Below, one piece after another: positions 36,204-48,461 of a stretch of DNA of 64,000 nucleotides (the first letter of the stretch is position 1; the number at the start of each line of letters is the position of its first letter). The stretch is from NCBI GenBank assembly GCA_039090855.1, contig CM076995.1:116622770-116686769 (forward strand), given 5' to 3'. The DNA is from Macrothele yani (Eukaryota; Arthropoda; Arachnida; Araneae; Macrothelidae). Made by a program: the position numbers and the translations under genes. A model generated the notes under the pieces. It was given only the letters and a program-made list of their open reading frames with translations. It was not told the origin of the DNA and did not search any database.

Positions 36204-37492
36204 TTGGGTTGGAAAGAAAGTAATGTCCGATGAAGAGGTATCCGAAGTCAAAGCCTGGCCATGGTACACATTAGCCACTGAGATTGCACAGCATGCTGGC
36301 ATGACATCAATCAGCAGGTAGGTAGCTTAAGTCAGTGGCAGTTAGCCTTCGGAAGGTGAAGAGAGTAAGCTTCCGCCATTGTGGGAGTTTACAAGGAGCA
36401 CATCCACCATTGCATGCTGTATGAGTTTCATTGCGGTAGCACCCCCACCCCCACCCCGCAAGTGTTGTAAAAAATATTACCAGTGTGTACCCCAATGCCA
36501 TATCACATGGTCAGTGCTGTCGTTGGTTTGAACAGTTTCGAGAAAGAAATTTTGACCTATCAAGCTTCCCCAAAGCTGTAAGACCTGCAACAGTGAATAT
36601 GGACATGCTGAAGATCTTAGTGGAGATCAACCCATGTGTGACTATGTGGGAGTTGGTCGAATAGCTGGCGATTACCCACACAAGCATTATCACACACCTG
36701 CATTAACTTGGGAAGGTGTACAAGAGGGGAGTTTGGGTACCCCATCAACTTGCAGTGGAGCAAATCGCATAAGTGTATGCATTTCTGTGCTTGTACATGA
36801 CCAAGTTGAACCATTGTTGGACCGCATTTTGACAAGTGATGAGAAATGGGTCCTATATGATGATGTCAGCACCTGGAGACAATGGTTGGACCCAAACCAG
36901 AAGCACATGCTGACTCCCAAAGCCAGCTTACACCCACGTAAAATCCTGCTGTCTGTTTGGTGGGATATGCTGGGTATCGTGTTTTTGAGCTGCTGCTGGA
37001 CAACACCACTATCACCGCTGATGTGTACTGCCATCAATCAGCTTAATGATCTGCACACATTGCTCATGTTGAAACGACCAGCGCTGCTGAACCGTGAGGG
37101 TGTCCTCCTACAGCAGCATGAAACAAGACCTCGCACAGCACAGGTGACCTGTCGCAAGATCAGGGACACTGGTACGGAGCTGCTGCTGCTGCACCCAGCC
37201 AATTTCCCAGACATTGCCCCAAGTGACTACCACTTTTTCCGGTCATTGGGGCATTTCCTGAATGGACGTACTTCACCAACCGGGACAATGTCGAACTTGC
37301 ACTTACTCACTTCTTTGTGTCCAAGCCGCCACAATTCTACAGGGACGGTTTCCAACAGCTGCCCAAACGATGGTAGAAGGTAGTGGCAAACAAAGGTGAC
37401 TACATTTTGGACCGATTTGTACTTGTATAATACAGTAATTAGCACTTTTCTGTTGCCTTACATTGGCAAACATCACTTTCTTTCCAACTCAA
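36204..37492 (+). mobile_element. mariner transposon, second subfamily
   Basis: 1,289 bp between TA sites (36202-36203, 37493-37494). Ends read TTGGGTTGGAAAGAAAGTAA on the left and TTGAGTTGGAAAGAAAGTGA on the right (inverted). One of the few elements here in sense with the host gene. Confidence 0.92.
36380..37430 (+). pseudogene. mariner transposase, mutated
   Basis: Readable pieces: HIHHCMLYEFHCGS, SVYPNAISHGQCCRWFEQFR, then TSDEKWVLYDD (first Asp intact) and DIAPSDYHFFRSLGHFLNGR (third Asp). The second station reads QQHETRPRTA where the family has HDNARPH, so the second catalytic Asp has become Glu. Stops near 36660 and 37377. Ends KGDYILDRFVLV. Confidence 0.87.
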
Positions 37493-37779
37493 TATTTGCA
37501 CATATGTAGAATGTATTTCATATTTTGTAGCATACCTCTCTCCTTTCTGAATATTTTATACTGAGTATATGTTGCCTATATTAGAGGACACTTTCAGATT
37601 CCTCTTTCTATGTGCATTTTTGGTCTGTTATAGGAATTCATGTAACATATTTTTGATAACCAAAGATTGAAGTTGTTGTTGGAGTTAAAAATTCATGAAT
37701 GCAATTTTTAATGTACCAAAAATTTTTCATATGTAGGAAACAGCGAACGTTTGGTCATGTTTGGATTTATTTTTTTCAG

Positions 37780-38232
37780 ACAATTGAGAAAGAGCCACCT
37801 GAAGTACCAAAAAAGCCATATTCGTGGTTATCCAGGAAAAACCAGTGTGTGGAACCCTTTAACATGAGCAACTCATCAGAAGAAGTATTAAACCAAGGCC
37901 TTCAGCATAAAGAACTGTTTCATTTAGACAACCCATCATCTGCTGAACCATCAGACATTGAGTGCCATGCAGGTGACACAGAAACTTTGTCTTCTGAAGA
38001 TGATGTCGGTTACTGTGGGCAAACTAGAAATGTGGACTCAGGGTTGGAGAGTTTGAGTGACAGTCATCGGGCATGTGATGCTGCAGACAGTGCATCAGAC
38101 TTCAGTCAAGATAGCTGTACTGGATTAGATAAAGCTAATCATGATACAGATCCAGAAGTGGCTGTAGCTGATGAAACTGCCATGCAATGTAATAGAAAAG
38201 AAACGGTAGACTGCTCAGATGAAACTTCAAAG
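37780..38232 (+). CDS. smash: LMO7-like gene, exon 5 (long acidic exon)
   Basis: 453 bases (151 codons, phase 0 to 0), acceptor ttttttcag, donor gtaatt. Starts TIEKEPPEVPKKPYSWLSRK, then is Ser/Asp/Glu-rich with clusters such as ETLSSEDDVGYCGQ and VDSGLESLSDSH. No folded domain is apparent; PPEVPKKPYSW looks like a proline-rich binding stretch. The open frame extends 27 codons into the intron but the pyrimidine tract and AG fix the start. Followed by a (TG)n run that sits just inside the intron. Confidence 0.83.
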
Positions 38233-38258
38233 GTAATTCTGTTCCCATGTTTATTTGC

Positions 38259-38296
<38 letters not shown>

Positions 38297-38352
38297 TTTG
38301 TTTGGTGATTTTCAGCAAGTATGGATGTGTATATGTTGGTGGTTTGGAAAGC

Positions 38353-39641
38353 ACCATATTTTTCAGAATATATGATGCACTTTAAAAAAAATTGGTGTCA
38401 AAATCCTCCTGTGTCTTATAAACCAAAGCTCATTATTATCACCATGAATGTGTATAGCATGTATGCTTCTATATGGATTGCTAAATGAGTTTATAATATT
38501 ATTGCTTTATCTTAGGTACAGTAATTATTATTATGCACTTTTTTTACAATGCCATCGCACTGTGATTGCTTGTGTGTACTCTACTTTTATGCTTATCCAT
38601 TGTTAACTATGTGGGTGTGTTTTTTGAGCTGTGCCTGGTATCGTACTAGACGCATTTGTGCCTGTGTGCATACCAATGTGTTCGTGAGTTTACTAATGTA
38701 AAATACAGTTTAAGCACATACCTCATATATTGCACATAGCGATTTAAAAGAGACATAAAAGGGCTGTTGTAATTCTTTTAAACAGCAATGTGAAAGAAGA
38801 AAGGGGGAAAAGAATCGCATCTCAGGATGAAACATCACAACAGACACTTACGACATCTGTCAGCAAACTGGGGATGCAGGCAGATACATTAGTGCTTGCT
38901 GCAAATTCTTCATTTTAAGCAGAACTTTTGTAGATAAAACACACAAATATTGTTTATTCACAGTGAAATAAATACTGTGGAGTCCTAATTTTGAAGTAAT
39001 TTTTCAGGAAAAATCCCTTTACTAAACTTGCAAATTTTGCTTGAACTTTAACTGGAGGGAACATACTTTTATTTGGAGTTTACAATGAAAGATGCCACCA
39101 CATCTGACAGTCCCACTTCCTTGCTGTTTGCCAATAATGTGCAGAGGTTAGCCCATTTGTTTCTTTTATTTCAAACAGTTCTTGCCAAGCTTCAGATATA
39201 AAAAAAAAAAAAAAAAAAAAAGGTTCTCATTCCTAAGAAGTGTTTACGTCTCATAGAATGTGTGCTGTAAAATGCCAATGGACTTCGACTTAGGCCATCT
39301 TACTTTGCCACATCAGCCATGCAGTGAGGATGATTGTCTGAACCAATAACAAAGCCCATTGTCTGTATAAAAGAGGGGGCATCACAGGCAAATCCTGCAG
39401 CGCATGCATGTACACCATTGGCTGATAGACTGAGTGGTGTTTCTCTACATCGTTTTAATCAGCAGCTTCGCAAATCACAAGAATTCAATTGGTTCATAAG
39501 CTGCTGTTTTTATGCATAAAATCATCTTTTTTCTTAGCAAAAATCTTTAAAATGTCATTCTATTTCTTTTTCCTTAAGATTTTCTCAAAAAATAAGAGTG
39601 TGTCTTATAAACTGGTATGTCTTATATTAAAAAAAATATGA
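38353..39641. mobile_element. pogo/Tigger-like non-autonomous element
   Basis: Inverted ends: gcaccatatttttcag...atatgatgcac on the left and gtatgtcttatat...aaaatatgat on the right, with cttataaac blocks just inside each end. These resemble the pogo-type termini that read ...cttatattccgaaaaatacggta. No transposase found. Contains poly-A at about 39201-39221. Confidence 0.5.
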
Positions 39642-39699
39642 TAACTTCTGTTAATTTATAACAGTGCTGCGAGGAGCAAGGATGGGCATAAGTGTCAAG

Positions 39700-40850
39700 T
39701 GACTCCGTAGATTCTCAACAGTTACGTTTATTAGTGTCATATATTGAGTGATTTAAAGTGAGTGTTTATAGTCAGTGACCCCACCAGCTGTGAATTGTGT
39801 GCAGTTATTTGTTTTATTCACACAAAAAACATAAGTGCTGAAGAGATTCGTTGTCAACTATGCGAGGTTTATGGACTGAACCTTATGAGTACAGAAGGTG
39901 TAAGATAGTGATATATACAATGTTTAAAAATGGCCAAATGATGAGAGAATTGGGGGCCTTTTGTTGTGACTGTTAAGCTTGTGCAGGAAGTGGAAGCAAA
40001 GGATCAAGAAAATTGGTGTTGCGCAATAACTAAGCTTTCATTTGATTCTCCAGAAATTTCACATAACGTTCCATGGGAAATTGTCACAAACAAGCTAGGT
40101 CATCATAAATTTTGCACTTGATGGATCCAAAGATGCTTATGGTCGACCACGAAAAAAAGAGTGGCAGCAGCTCTCACTTTCCTGAAGCAATACTATAACA
40201 AAGCAGATTAATTTTTTAATCATATTGTAGAAGGAGACAAAATCTGGATTTCCTATGTCAATGTTGAAACAAAATGACATTCAGTACACTGGTGCCACGC
40301 TCATTCACCAAATAAACCGAGAAAGTTCAAGCAAACTTTGGCTACCAGAAATCGTATGGCAGATGTCTTTTGGGACCAGAAAGGAATGTGCTGCTTGTTG
40401 ACTTCATGGCAAAGAGAACCACAATTGCTTTGGAAATGCATTGTGCGATACTAAAAAAAAAAAAACTGAGGTGAGCCATTCAAAAACAAATAGTGATATG
40501 CTGACTTCTGGCGTGGTTCTCTTGCATGACAACAGGCAACCTCATGCAGTGGCTTGCACTCGAGAATTGCTAAAATATTTCAGATAGGAATTATGGAATT
40601 ATTTGATCACCTATCATACAATCCTAGTCTTGCTCCAAGTGACTATCACATTTTTGGACACATGAAAAACTGTTTGGGTACTAATCGCAGTGGTGACAGC
40701 GGGGAGTTAAAAACTCATGTACAGTCCTGGCTGAGTTCACAGGCAGCTGTTTTCTTTGATAAGATAATTCAAAAGCTTGTACCCTGATTTGGCAAATGCT
40801 TCATTTCAGTTGGTAACTATGTAAAATAGTAGTATATCGAGGCAGATAAT
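39700..40850 (+). mobile_element. mariner fossil, third subfamily
   Basis: Coding remnants (39830-40825): SAEEIRCQLCEVYGLNLMST, GDKIWISYVNVET (first Asp), HSPNKPRKFKQTLATRN, SGVVLLHDNRQPHAV (second), YNPSLAPSDYHIFGHMKN (third), ending AAVFFDKIIQKLVP. DD34D with many stops and a poly-A insertion at 40453-40463. Exact termini not identified. Confidence 0.8.
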
Positions 40851-41207
40851 TTTTTTATACAGGGTAATTTTTTTGTCATGTTTCTGGTATTCTTAATAGC
40901 CCACTGGAAGTTGCTTTCCTAACTGCTCATAATATGGGTTTGTTAAATGCTTATAACTTTTGCATTTTTGAACTTCACTTTTAGTTGGTTAAGTTCGATG
41001 AACACTTACCGCACGTGGGGCTTGGCTTTCAATTCCTATTTCCGTTATGTGGATGCCGCACGGGGGTTTTTCATTTGGCCACGGGTCCGCTTCTTTTTTT
41101 TTCCCATTGGAATTTATTTTGTCTCATCACCAAATGAGTTTTTCCTTTGCTGCATCCTCATTTACTTCAATATTTATTCATACCCGAGTACTTTCAGTAA
41201 AATTCCT

Positions 41208-42434
41208 TTACCGTCTTCGAGGGGACGTTTTGCTCCGACTAGCACGGACCGTGTCAGCTGGGCATTTCGGTGGTTCTCGCGGGCTGCTTCTATCATCGGC
41301 TATCGCTTCTTCTTGGGCGTTGTGGCGCCATCTCTTGTTGGTCAGTGATCTCACTTTTCGAACTTTTTCATTTTTTTGCTCAATTTTAATTAAATTTTTC
41401 CAGCTGTTTCTCAAATTATTAGGGTCATTGTGGTTGCAAACTTTTGTCCTATTTTTTTCAATCATTACTGACTCTGCTATTCTGAGGTGTTTTTCGGATT
41501 TACAGCTTTTGATGATTTTTATATTTTCGAATTTAGGATATTTTTGGTTATCCAGACAGTATTGGATAAGTGCTGTTTTTTCTTCTTTTTTCTGCCAGTT
41601 TTTTACGTGTTGTTTTAATCTGTGTTTAAGCTTATTTTTGGTACTTCCTATATAAGCCATTGGAGAATTTTCAGTAATAGGAATTGAGTAAATACCTGCT
41701 TTTTCTAACATTTTTATTTTTTCATTTTTTATTACTATATTTTTGATGGTATTTACTTTTCCTCCAATTTGAATGTTATGTTTTTTACAAATGTTATTAA
41801 TTTCATTGGTAGTACCTTTTACGTAAGGAAAACCATTTAAATATTTGACATCTTTTTTATTTACTACAGCATTATTTTTTTTTATTTTCTTTATTACTTC
41901 AGTGTCCCATTTTTTTATTAAATGGTTAGGATAACCAAAGCTGCCTGCATTTTTTTTTATGAATTTGATTTCTTCATTGATGAACTGACTATTTTCAGAA
42001 TGCGTATATGCTCTTTTAATTAAGGTTTTTATACTATTGCATTTTTGAGGATAAGGATGTGCTGAATTGTACGGGATTAGGACCGGAACGAATGAACTTT
42101 TCCGATAAACCCTGTATAATAACTTATCTGTGGATTTGATAACCTGTACCTCCAAAAAGGCTAATGCATTATTTTTTTCTATTTCAACAGTGAGTTCTAT
42201 AGTTGGATATAAAGCGCTGTAACATTTTGTTAATTTTTTTAATTCTTCTTCGTTCAGTTTTGATAGAATGAAAATATCATCCACGTATCGACAGTACACT
42301 TCTGGTTTTTCTTCCATACGATGCAGGACATTTTCTTCAATTTCGTTCATCACAACCTCAGCATATAGAGTTGATAATGGTGAGCCCATTGGGCCTCCTG
42401 AATTTTGCTTGACAGCTTTGGTTATCCTAACCAT
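41208..42434 (-). pseudogene. Penelope RT + GIY-YIG nuclease, N-terminus missing
   Basis: A 408-codon frame. RT part: QNSGGPMGSPLSTLYAEVVM, active-site YVDD in YCRYVDDIFILSKL, then NALAFLEVQV. The C-terminal nuclease has GIYSIPITE and YIGSTKNKLKHRLKQH, the GIY-YIG core, unique among retroelements to Penelope types. The N-terminal half of RT is absent: the frame opens MVRITKAVK at the copy junction, which is probably not native sequence. No stop within the retained part, so the insertion is young. Confidence 0.9.
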
Positions 42435-42449
42435 TTGCAGGCAGCTTTG

Positions 42450-43185
42450 GTTATCCTAACCATTTAATAAAAAAATGGGACACTGAAGTAATAAAGAAAA
42501 TAAAAAAAAATAATGCTGTAGTAAATAAAAAAGATGTCAAATATTTAAATGGTTTTCTTTATTTAAATGGTTTTCCTTACGTACCAATGAAATTAATAAC
42601 ATTTGTAAAAAACATAACATTCAAATTGGAGGAAAAGTAAATACCATCAAAAATATAGTAATAAAAAATGAAAAAATAAAAATGTTAGAAAAAGCAGGTA
42701 TTTACTCAATTCCTATTACTGAAAATCCTCCAATGGCTTATATAGGAAGTACCAAAAATAAGCTTAAACACAGATTAAAACAACACGTAAAAAACTGGCA
42801 GAAAAAAGAAGAAAAAACAGCACTTATCCAATACTGTCTGGATAACCAAAAATATCCTAAATTCGAAAATATAAAAATCATCAAAAGCTGTAAATCCGAA
42901 AAACACCTCAGAATAGCAGAGTCGGTAATGATTGAAAAAAATAGGACAAAAGTTTGCAACCACAATGACCCTAATAATTTGAGAAACAGCTGGAAAAATT
43001 TAATTAAAATTGAGCAAAAAAATGAAAAAGTTCGAAAAGTGAGATCACTGACCAACAAGAGATGGCGCCACAACGCCCAAGAAGAAGCGATAGCCGATGA
43101 CAGAAGCAGCCCGCGAGAACCACCGAAATGCCCAGCTGACACGGTCCGTGCTAGTCGGAGCGAAACGTCCCCTCGAAGACGGTAA
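42450..43185 (+). pseudogene. Penelope GIY-YIG nuclease, 5'-truncated second copy
   Basis: Contains only the linker and nuclease. A 17-base duplication (tttaaatggttttc repeated at about 42545-42582) breaks the frame before the open 167-codon stretch at 42682-43185. That stretch matches the left copy almost exactly (ENPPMAYIG against ENSPMAYIG; SRSE against SRSK). Confidence 0.9.
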
Positions 43186-43989
43186 AGGAATTTTACTGAA
43201 AGTACTCGGGTATGAATAAATATTGAAGTAAATGAGGATGCAGCAAAGGAAAAACTCATTTGGTGATGAGACAAAATAAATTCCAATGGGAAAAAAAGAA
43301 GCGGACCCGTGGCCAAATGAAAACCCCCGTGCGGCATCCACATAACGGAAATAGGAATTGAAAGCCAAGCCCCACGTGCGGTAAGTGTTCATCGAACTTA
43401 ACCAACTAAAAGTGAAGTTCAAAAATGCAAATGCATTAATGCACGTTAAATAATATAACCTCCAATATCGGAAGTAAATTGATGCTTATAACTGTTGAAA
43501 TAGTAAGATTATTTAATGCTTTTTTCTCCACAATCTAAGGTGTTGATGTTGGAAAAAGAACTTTCAAAGACTGCTTTCAAATTAGATAGTGTGTTTTCTA
43601 TATAGTTAGCAATGAAATATCTGAAGGCCTATGAATTTGTGGTGTTGAGAAAAAACAGAAAACTCAATGATAAGAACACTGAAAGAAATATTGGATTTTT
43701 ATCATGTTAGTTAAAAATGTTCAAAGATTTTCATTGGATAAGATGCTTTGATGTTCAGGTGAATGAAAATCTGCAGGTGTGATTCCTCCAAAATACAGTT
43801 ATATTTTTTGTAGTTCAAAAGCATGATTAATCTCGTTGTAAGTGGTGGAAGAACTGGACTTGTAATGCACTGCCCCCCTCCAAAATGTGCATGGAAGGAG
43901 ACTTAATATAAGTTGCCCAAGGTCAGCAGAGCTATAACAACTGTTTGTGAAGCTTAAGATGCAGCCTTCTCACATTGAGGCTTATTTTC

Positions 43990-44150
43990 TATGTGAGATG
44001 AGTTTTGCTTTTGTTCTTTGGTTTTGATTTTCTGTCCTGTCTCTGAAGTCCATAATTGTAAATTAGGGGTGATTGACAAATCTTCAATGCTCATAGCCAT
44101 CATTAAACTAAAAAAAAAAAAAAAAAAAAAGAGAGAGAAAGAGAGAGAAA
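43990..44150 (+). repeat. Possible SINE end with A tail and GA tract
   Basis: ctcatagccatcattaaac followed by about 20 A and (GAGA)n resembles the family A SINE end (catagtggtcattaaac + A). The 5' part is not recognisable, so this is tentative. Confidence 0.35.
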
Positions 44151-44887
44151 GGAAACAATTGGCAGAAGAGTATTCTCATCTGAATAAGTGAAAGCAAACA
44201 GGTGGTTTAATTGTTAATTATACCTTCAACTTAGCCCTTCAGTCAATAGGTCGTTACTTTGTAATATAGTCTTAAAAAAGCAAATTTAAAGGAACTAATA
44301 TATCTTTGTCATTGTCAGGAAGTTTTTTTATTTGTATTTTTCCTCAATTGTATTGTACCATCACAATTTGGTAACACTGACATTGTGTAAGCTGTGGCAC
44401 ACATTACTGAGCTTTTTATTACATCAAGTATTTTTGAGCAAGTCCATAAAAAACCAGTATAGTAAAAAAGAATAAAAGATTTGCTTCTATCAGAAATGCT
44501 CTTGGTACTCAAAACAGAGTATGACATAAAATAATGGAGAAATTAGAAAAGCATTGAATAATTTTTCAGTGTATCCTTCTCTAGTACAGTGAACTTTTTA
44601 AGATTCTTGGCTGCAAGCATAATCTTTTCCCATTTCTCCATGTCTAGCACAATCACAGACCATTCTCTTTATAACATAAGACATTCACTGAAAACATAAG
44701 AATACAAAAACATCATACCCACCTATGCATATTTTCAGATTATCTTGTAGATATGCTCACCTGGAATTTTTGTTATCTTCTCTTGTGTAACTCTTAATTT
44801 TTTAGGATGTATCAAAGGAAGTCTTAAGTTAACATACACATTACAATGATAAAAAAAAATGGGGAGTTAAAACTCAAACCTTTCATC

Positions 44888-45108
44888 TTACATACATACA
44901 TATCACTAAGTTGTTCTCTGAGATTCAGAGGTTAGCTCTAAAAAGAAATACAAACTACCAGATAATTTTTACTTACTGTTGCCATATCAAACTTCTCCAT
45001 TTAAAGCGATCTTGACATCCATTACACGCCATACACAAGATCTTCTATACTTCATACTCATAATTTGTTTCTCATGCAGACACTCTTGAAGCTGATCCTC
45101 CCATGACT
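44888..45108 (-). mobile_element. 5'-truncated LINE tail with target duplication
   Basis: 221 bp of the 3' end of the 24403-family LINE (ctctgagattcagaggttag, then tcaaacttctccattt). Flanked by a 14-bp duplication tcaaacctttcatc (44874-44887 and 45109-45122). An internal deletion removes about 25 bases relative to the full copy. Confidence 0.88.
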
Positions 45109-45474
45109 TCAAACCTTTCATCATGTCAGTCAATAAAAATCCCAAGAGAACCTAAGTGTGACTATTTTTTTACAATACAGCTTCACAATTTTATTTTAAA
45201 ATTCCTTTACCAATATTTTAAAAGCATTAAAATTATTTACAGGAAATTAAAATTTGAATCATTATGAAAAACCACAAAGAACTCCACATCAACTGCACCT
45301 AAAATGCCTGCATATGGTGAGCTTTTTCACAATCCATGTTGCATCTTCAGGCCATTTCTTCAAAAATGTTTGTGTTTTAACAACTCATTTTTATTACTGT
45401 ATTTTGTTTGTTAACTTAAGAGTTCCTTGGATATATCTTAAAAACATTTGCATTACAAGAGAACAAAAGTATCG

Positions 45475-46015
45475 GGTGAGCACTGGCACCTTTTTTGAAC
45501 CCCAGGTCCAGCCTATGCCCGTTATATCCTTTTTTATAACTGGCCCAGGTCCGACCCAGGTTTGAACATTTGTGTAAATTTTCCCTATGTGAATAAGGAA
45601 TTGTTTTACTCCTATTATATTGGCATATTGTTTTACTCCTATTATATTGGCATATTGTTTTACTTTTATTTATATTTTCATAAGAAATATAAATAGGAGT
45701 AAAACAATAGGAGTGACTGGCCCAGGTCCAACCCAGGTTTGAACATTTGTGCAAATTTTTCCGATGTGAATACGGAATTGCATCAATTATTAAATCTGAA
45801 TTACATCAATTACTCCTATTATATTGGCATATTGTTTTACTCCTATTTATATTTTCATAAAAAATATAAATAGGAGTGACTGGCCCAGGTCCAACCCGGG
45901 TTTGAACATTTATGCAAATTTTCCCTATGTGAATGAGGAATTGTTTTTCTCTTATTATATTGGCATATTGTTTTACTCCTATTTCTATTTTTATCAGATA
46001 AGAATGTTAATGTTT
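45475..46015. repeat. Tandem repeat, ~165-177-bp unit
   Basis: actggcccaggtccRacccR followed by ggtttgaacattt recurs at about 45538, 45715 and 45877. Each is followed by ccYatgtgaat and cctattatattggcatattg blocks; an inner palindrome (tatttatattttcata / aatataaata) sits between. Related words recur to about 46320 (tgggcccaggtttt, gggctttttgttatatccc). Confidence 0.72.
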
Positions 46016-46826
46016 CCTGTTAATGTCGACCTCCTCTTCCATAAACAAGAGAAAGAGTGAACTTGCAATATATGTAAACAATAATTAGGAATTTTAGGCA
46101 AAGAACAAAAGAGAGAGAGAGACTATATATAAGCCTAACCATTCAGTTGTGAGTTTCCCATTGCATTAGTTAATTCAGTTAGCAGTGTTAAATAAAATTA
46201 ATTTAAAAAGTGAAAGGGAAAATTAATTTGTATGGGCCCAGGTTTTAGTTAAAGATTTGATATAAGAGCCTGTCCAGCCTTGGTCTGGATCCGCTCTGGG
46301 CTTTTTGTTATATCCCGGGACCATGCTCATCTCTCAAGCACATCTAAAGGCAGCCAATGTGTTTATGCATTGCTGAAAGGTTACGTAGTGTGTAATGTTT
46401 TTGTATCCTTGCGTTTTCAGTAAGTATCTTTTTTATATTAATATTGATATGAGTGTGAAATTAATATCAAGAGCATGGTCATTATGACTAATTATTACCT
46501 GAGATTATTTTAAATAGAATTTTTTTTTTTTAAGTTTGTACTTGGAAGCAGTTTAATGCTGATCATCACCACCACAGTATACTGCAAATTTTCAGGCAGT
46601 AGTAGTTTTATTCTATTAAAAAAAAAAATAATACTTTCAGCGACATTCAGAATTTTGACACATTTGTTCAGAAGATTTGTACCTTTTCTTGCTGGAAATT
46701 TAGAGCCCATTTCCATAGCAGAAATAACATTTTTTGCCTTTGAAAAAAGTCATGGCCATTTTTACTAGAGAATTCTGAGCTTATGGGTAAGAGAATGAAT
46801 ATTCCAATAGCCACACACCATTACTG

Positions 46827-47769
46827 CAGGGTGCTCAGCGTCCTTGAAAACCGGGGAAAGTCCTTGAATTAAAAAAAAAAAAAATTCAAGGCCTGGAATG
46901 TCCTTTAATTTCTTTAATTAGCCTGGAAAGTCCTTGAATTTTAAACTCCCACAGCCGAAAAATTTCGATCGGAGTTTCCGATCCTTTTCCTTTTGTTATT
47001 TTTCACTTTTTTTCTGCAATCCCCATTGACATCGGAAGTAAAAAAAGAGTAAACTTCAAAGCAGCTGCGTCACTGGGAGAAAGGGTGCACTGCGGTCTGA
47101 CGTTAAGTAGGTCAAGATTGGATCCCCCCCCATCTACTGCGAGAGGAGTTGAGTATTTGCTACCCCAGAGCACTTGTTCTGCGACGGGGAAAACTATCCT
47201 ATCGTTCCTTTCATTTTCCTTACGGCAAGGCGGGGATTTCCCCTTCTTGTTTCTTCTTTATCTGCTTCAAAGCGGGTTTATTCAATGCTGTTGATAGGTG
47301 CATTTCACCAGCTCCCCCCACCACAGAATTTTTAAAATTTTTCAGACACGATTCGTTTGTACCACGTATGAACCAGAATGAACACCGATCATTCCGGTTC
47401 ATTCGTGGTACAAACATTCATTTAATAAAACACTTAATATCTATTTTAGAATTATGTACAGGTATGGTGTCTGAAAAATTCATTTAATTTTTCAGACACC
47501 ATACCTGTACCTCATTCTAAAATAGATATCAAGTGTTTTATTGTTATGATAATTTTGTGTTTGAGAAATTGGGAGTTTTGAACATTCAGAAAGAATTAAT
47601 GCGATGCATATAGATGTTTTATGAAGATAATGAGTATCATAATACAACACACAATTCTTGATATATATTCATTGCAGTTTAGGACATTGAAAAATTCATC
47701 CTTGAATTTTTTCCTGAAGGTCCTTGAATGTCCTTGAATTTTTTTCCCTGAAAAAGAGTGGGCACCCTG
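46827..47769. mobile_element. Non-autonomous hAT-like element with internal palindromes
   Basis: Left end CAGGGTGCTCAGCGTCCTTG, right end (inverted) CAGGGTGCCCACTC. Flanks cattactg and cattagaa share only five bases, so the 8-bp duplication is doubtful. Subterminal tccttgaat repeats occur at least four times on the left and three times on the right. No ORF. Confidence 0.65.
47355..47540. repeat. Two adjacent palindromes
   Basis: First: gtttgtaccacgtatgaacc (47355-) against ggttcattcgtggtacaaac (to 47414), spacer about 20. Second: about 55-bp arms at 47425-47480 and 47486-47540 (cagacaccatacctgtac and its inverse) with only ~5 bases between. The second has three mismatches. They could extrude as cruciforms. 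Confidence 0.85.
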
Positions 47770-48430
47770 CATTAGAAAATGAAAAGTTTTCAATTTCCTC
47801 AGAAGCTTGAGCCCCATTTGATGTTGCGACCCAGTATAATTATCCCTCAAAATCCCACCCTGTATATGACCCTCAATTCATATTTTTTTTTAAGGGGGAC
47901 CTAAACATGGTTGTAAGCTTCAACTGCTGCGATAGATGGCGCAAAAAATCACTCTGTAGGTGTTGCTTTTACACTTTGGGTAACTGTCAAAGACGCGATA
48001 GCCACACCTATTGAATTTGGATCAGCGAATCATCGGCGTCATCGCAGTGTTCGGAGAGGGCGGTCTTTCGATTCAAGGGAGAATTTTGATTTGGCCCTGT
48101 TTTTGTCAATCATGTAATGACCATGTATAATTTTTTTACATTTCACTGTTGCATGATTAGGTGTATTTTCTGAGTTTAGGAAAAGTGTCCGTAGAAAACT
48201 GGTGGTATCCACTTTTGGGGAAAATTGCGCTTTCATTTGAGGTACAAATTGTCGTGACTATCCAGCTGTCCCACCAGGCCACGTTTTTTTTTTTTTGTTT
48301 TTTTTTTTCCGAGGCCTTGTGGATTTTTGAAATTTATTTATTCAATCGTCACTCACTGAAATTGACATTTTTTTAACACAAATAATCTCAATCGAGTTTT
48401 TTTCTCTTTCTTCTTTTCCGCTGTCTCTGC

Positions 48431-48461
<31 letters not shown>

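Larger units (their letters stand above)
33910..37779 (+). other. Intron 4 of LMO7-like gene
   Basis: 3.9 kb with a tandem repeat, an RTE fragment and a mariner. I see nothing in 33910-34680, 35020-35280, 35770-36200 and 37495-37779. Confidence 0.75.
40959..43481. mobile_element. Penelope-like element: two copies head to head
   Basis: The left copy runs antisense (40960 to about 42437), the right copy sense (42438-43430). They form a palindrome with ~990-bp arms (40960-41947 and 42438-43430) around a 490-base unique core holding the RT. The whole is flanked by a 12-bp direct repeat atgcttataact (40947-40958, 43482-43493), consistent with a single insertion. Arms differ at only a handful of positions. 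Confidence 0.88.

Noticed and set aside
41200..43190. Hammerhead ribozyme near the Penelope 3' end
   Set aside because: Penelope-like elements often carry one and a cgaaac lies at about 43160, but I could not find the required CUGANGA core with a pairing helix in the right place.
42738..43343. 201-codon - strand frame, also mirrored at 41047-41655
   Set aside because: Complement of the Penelope nuclease copies; no independent support.
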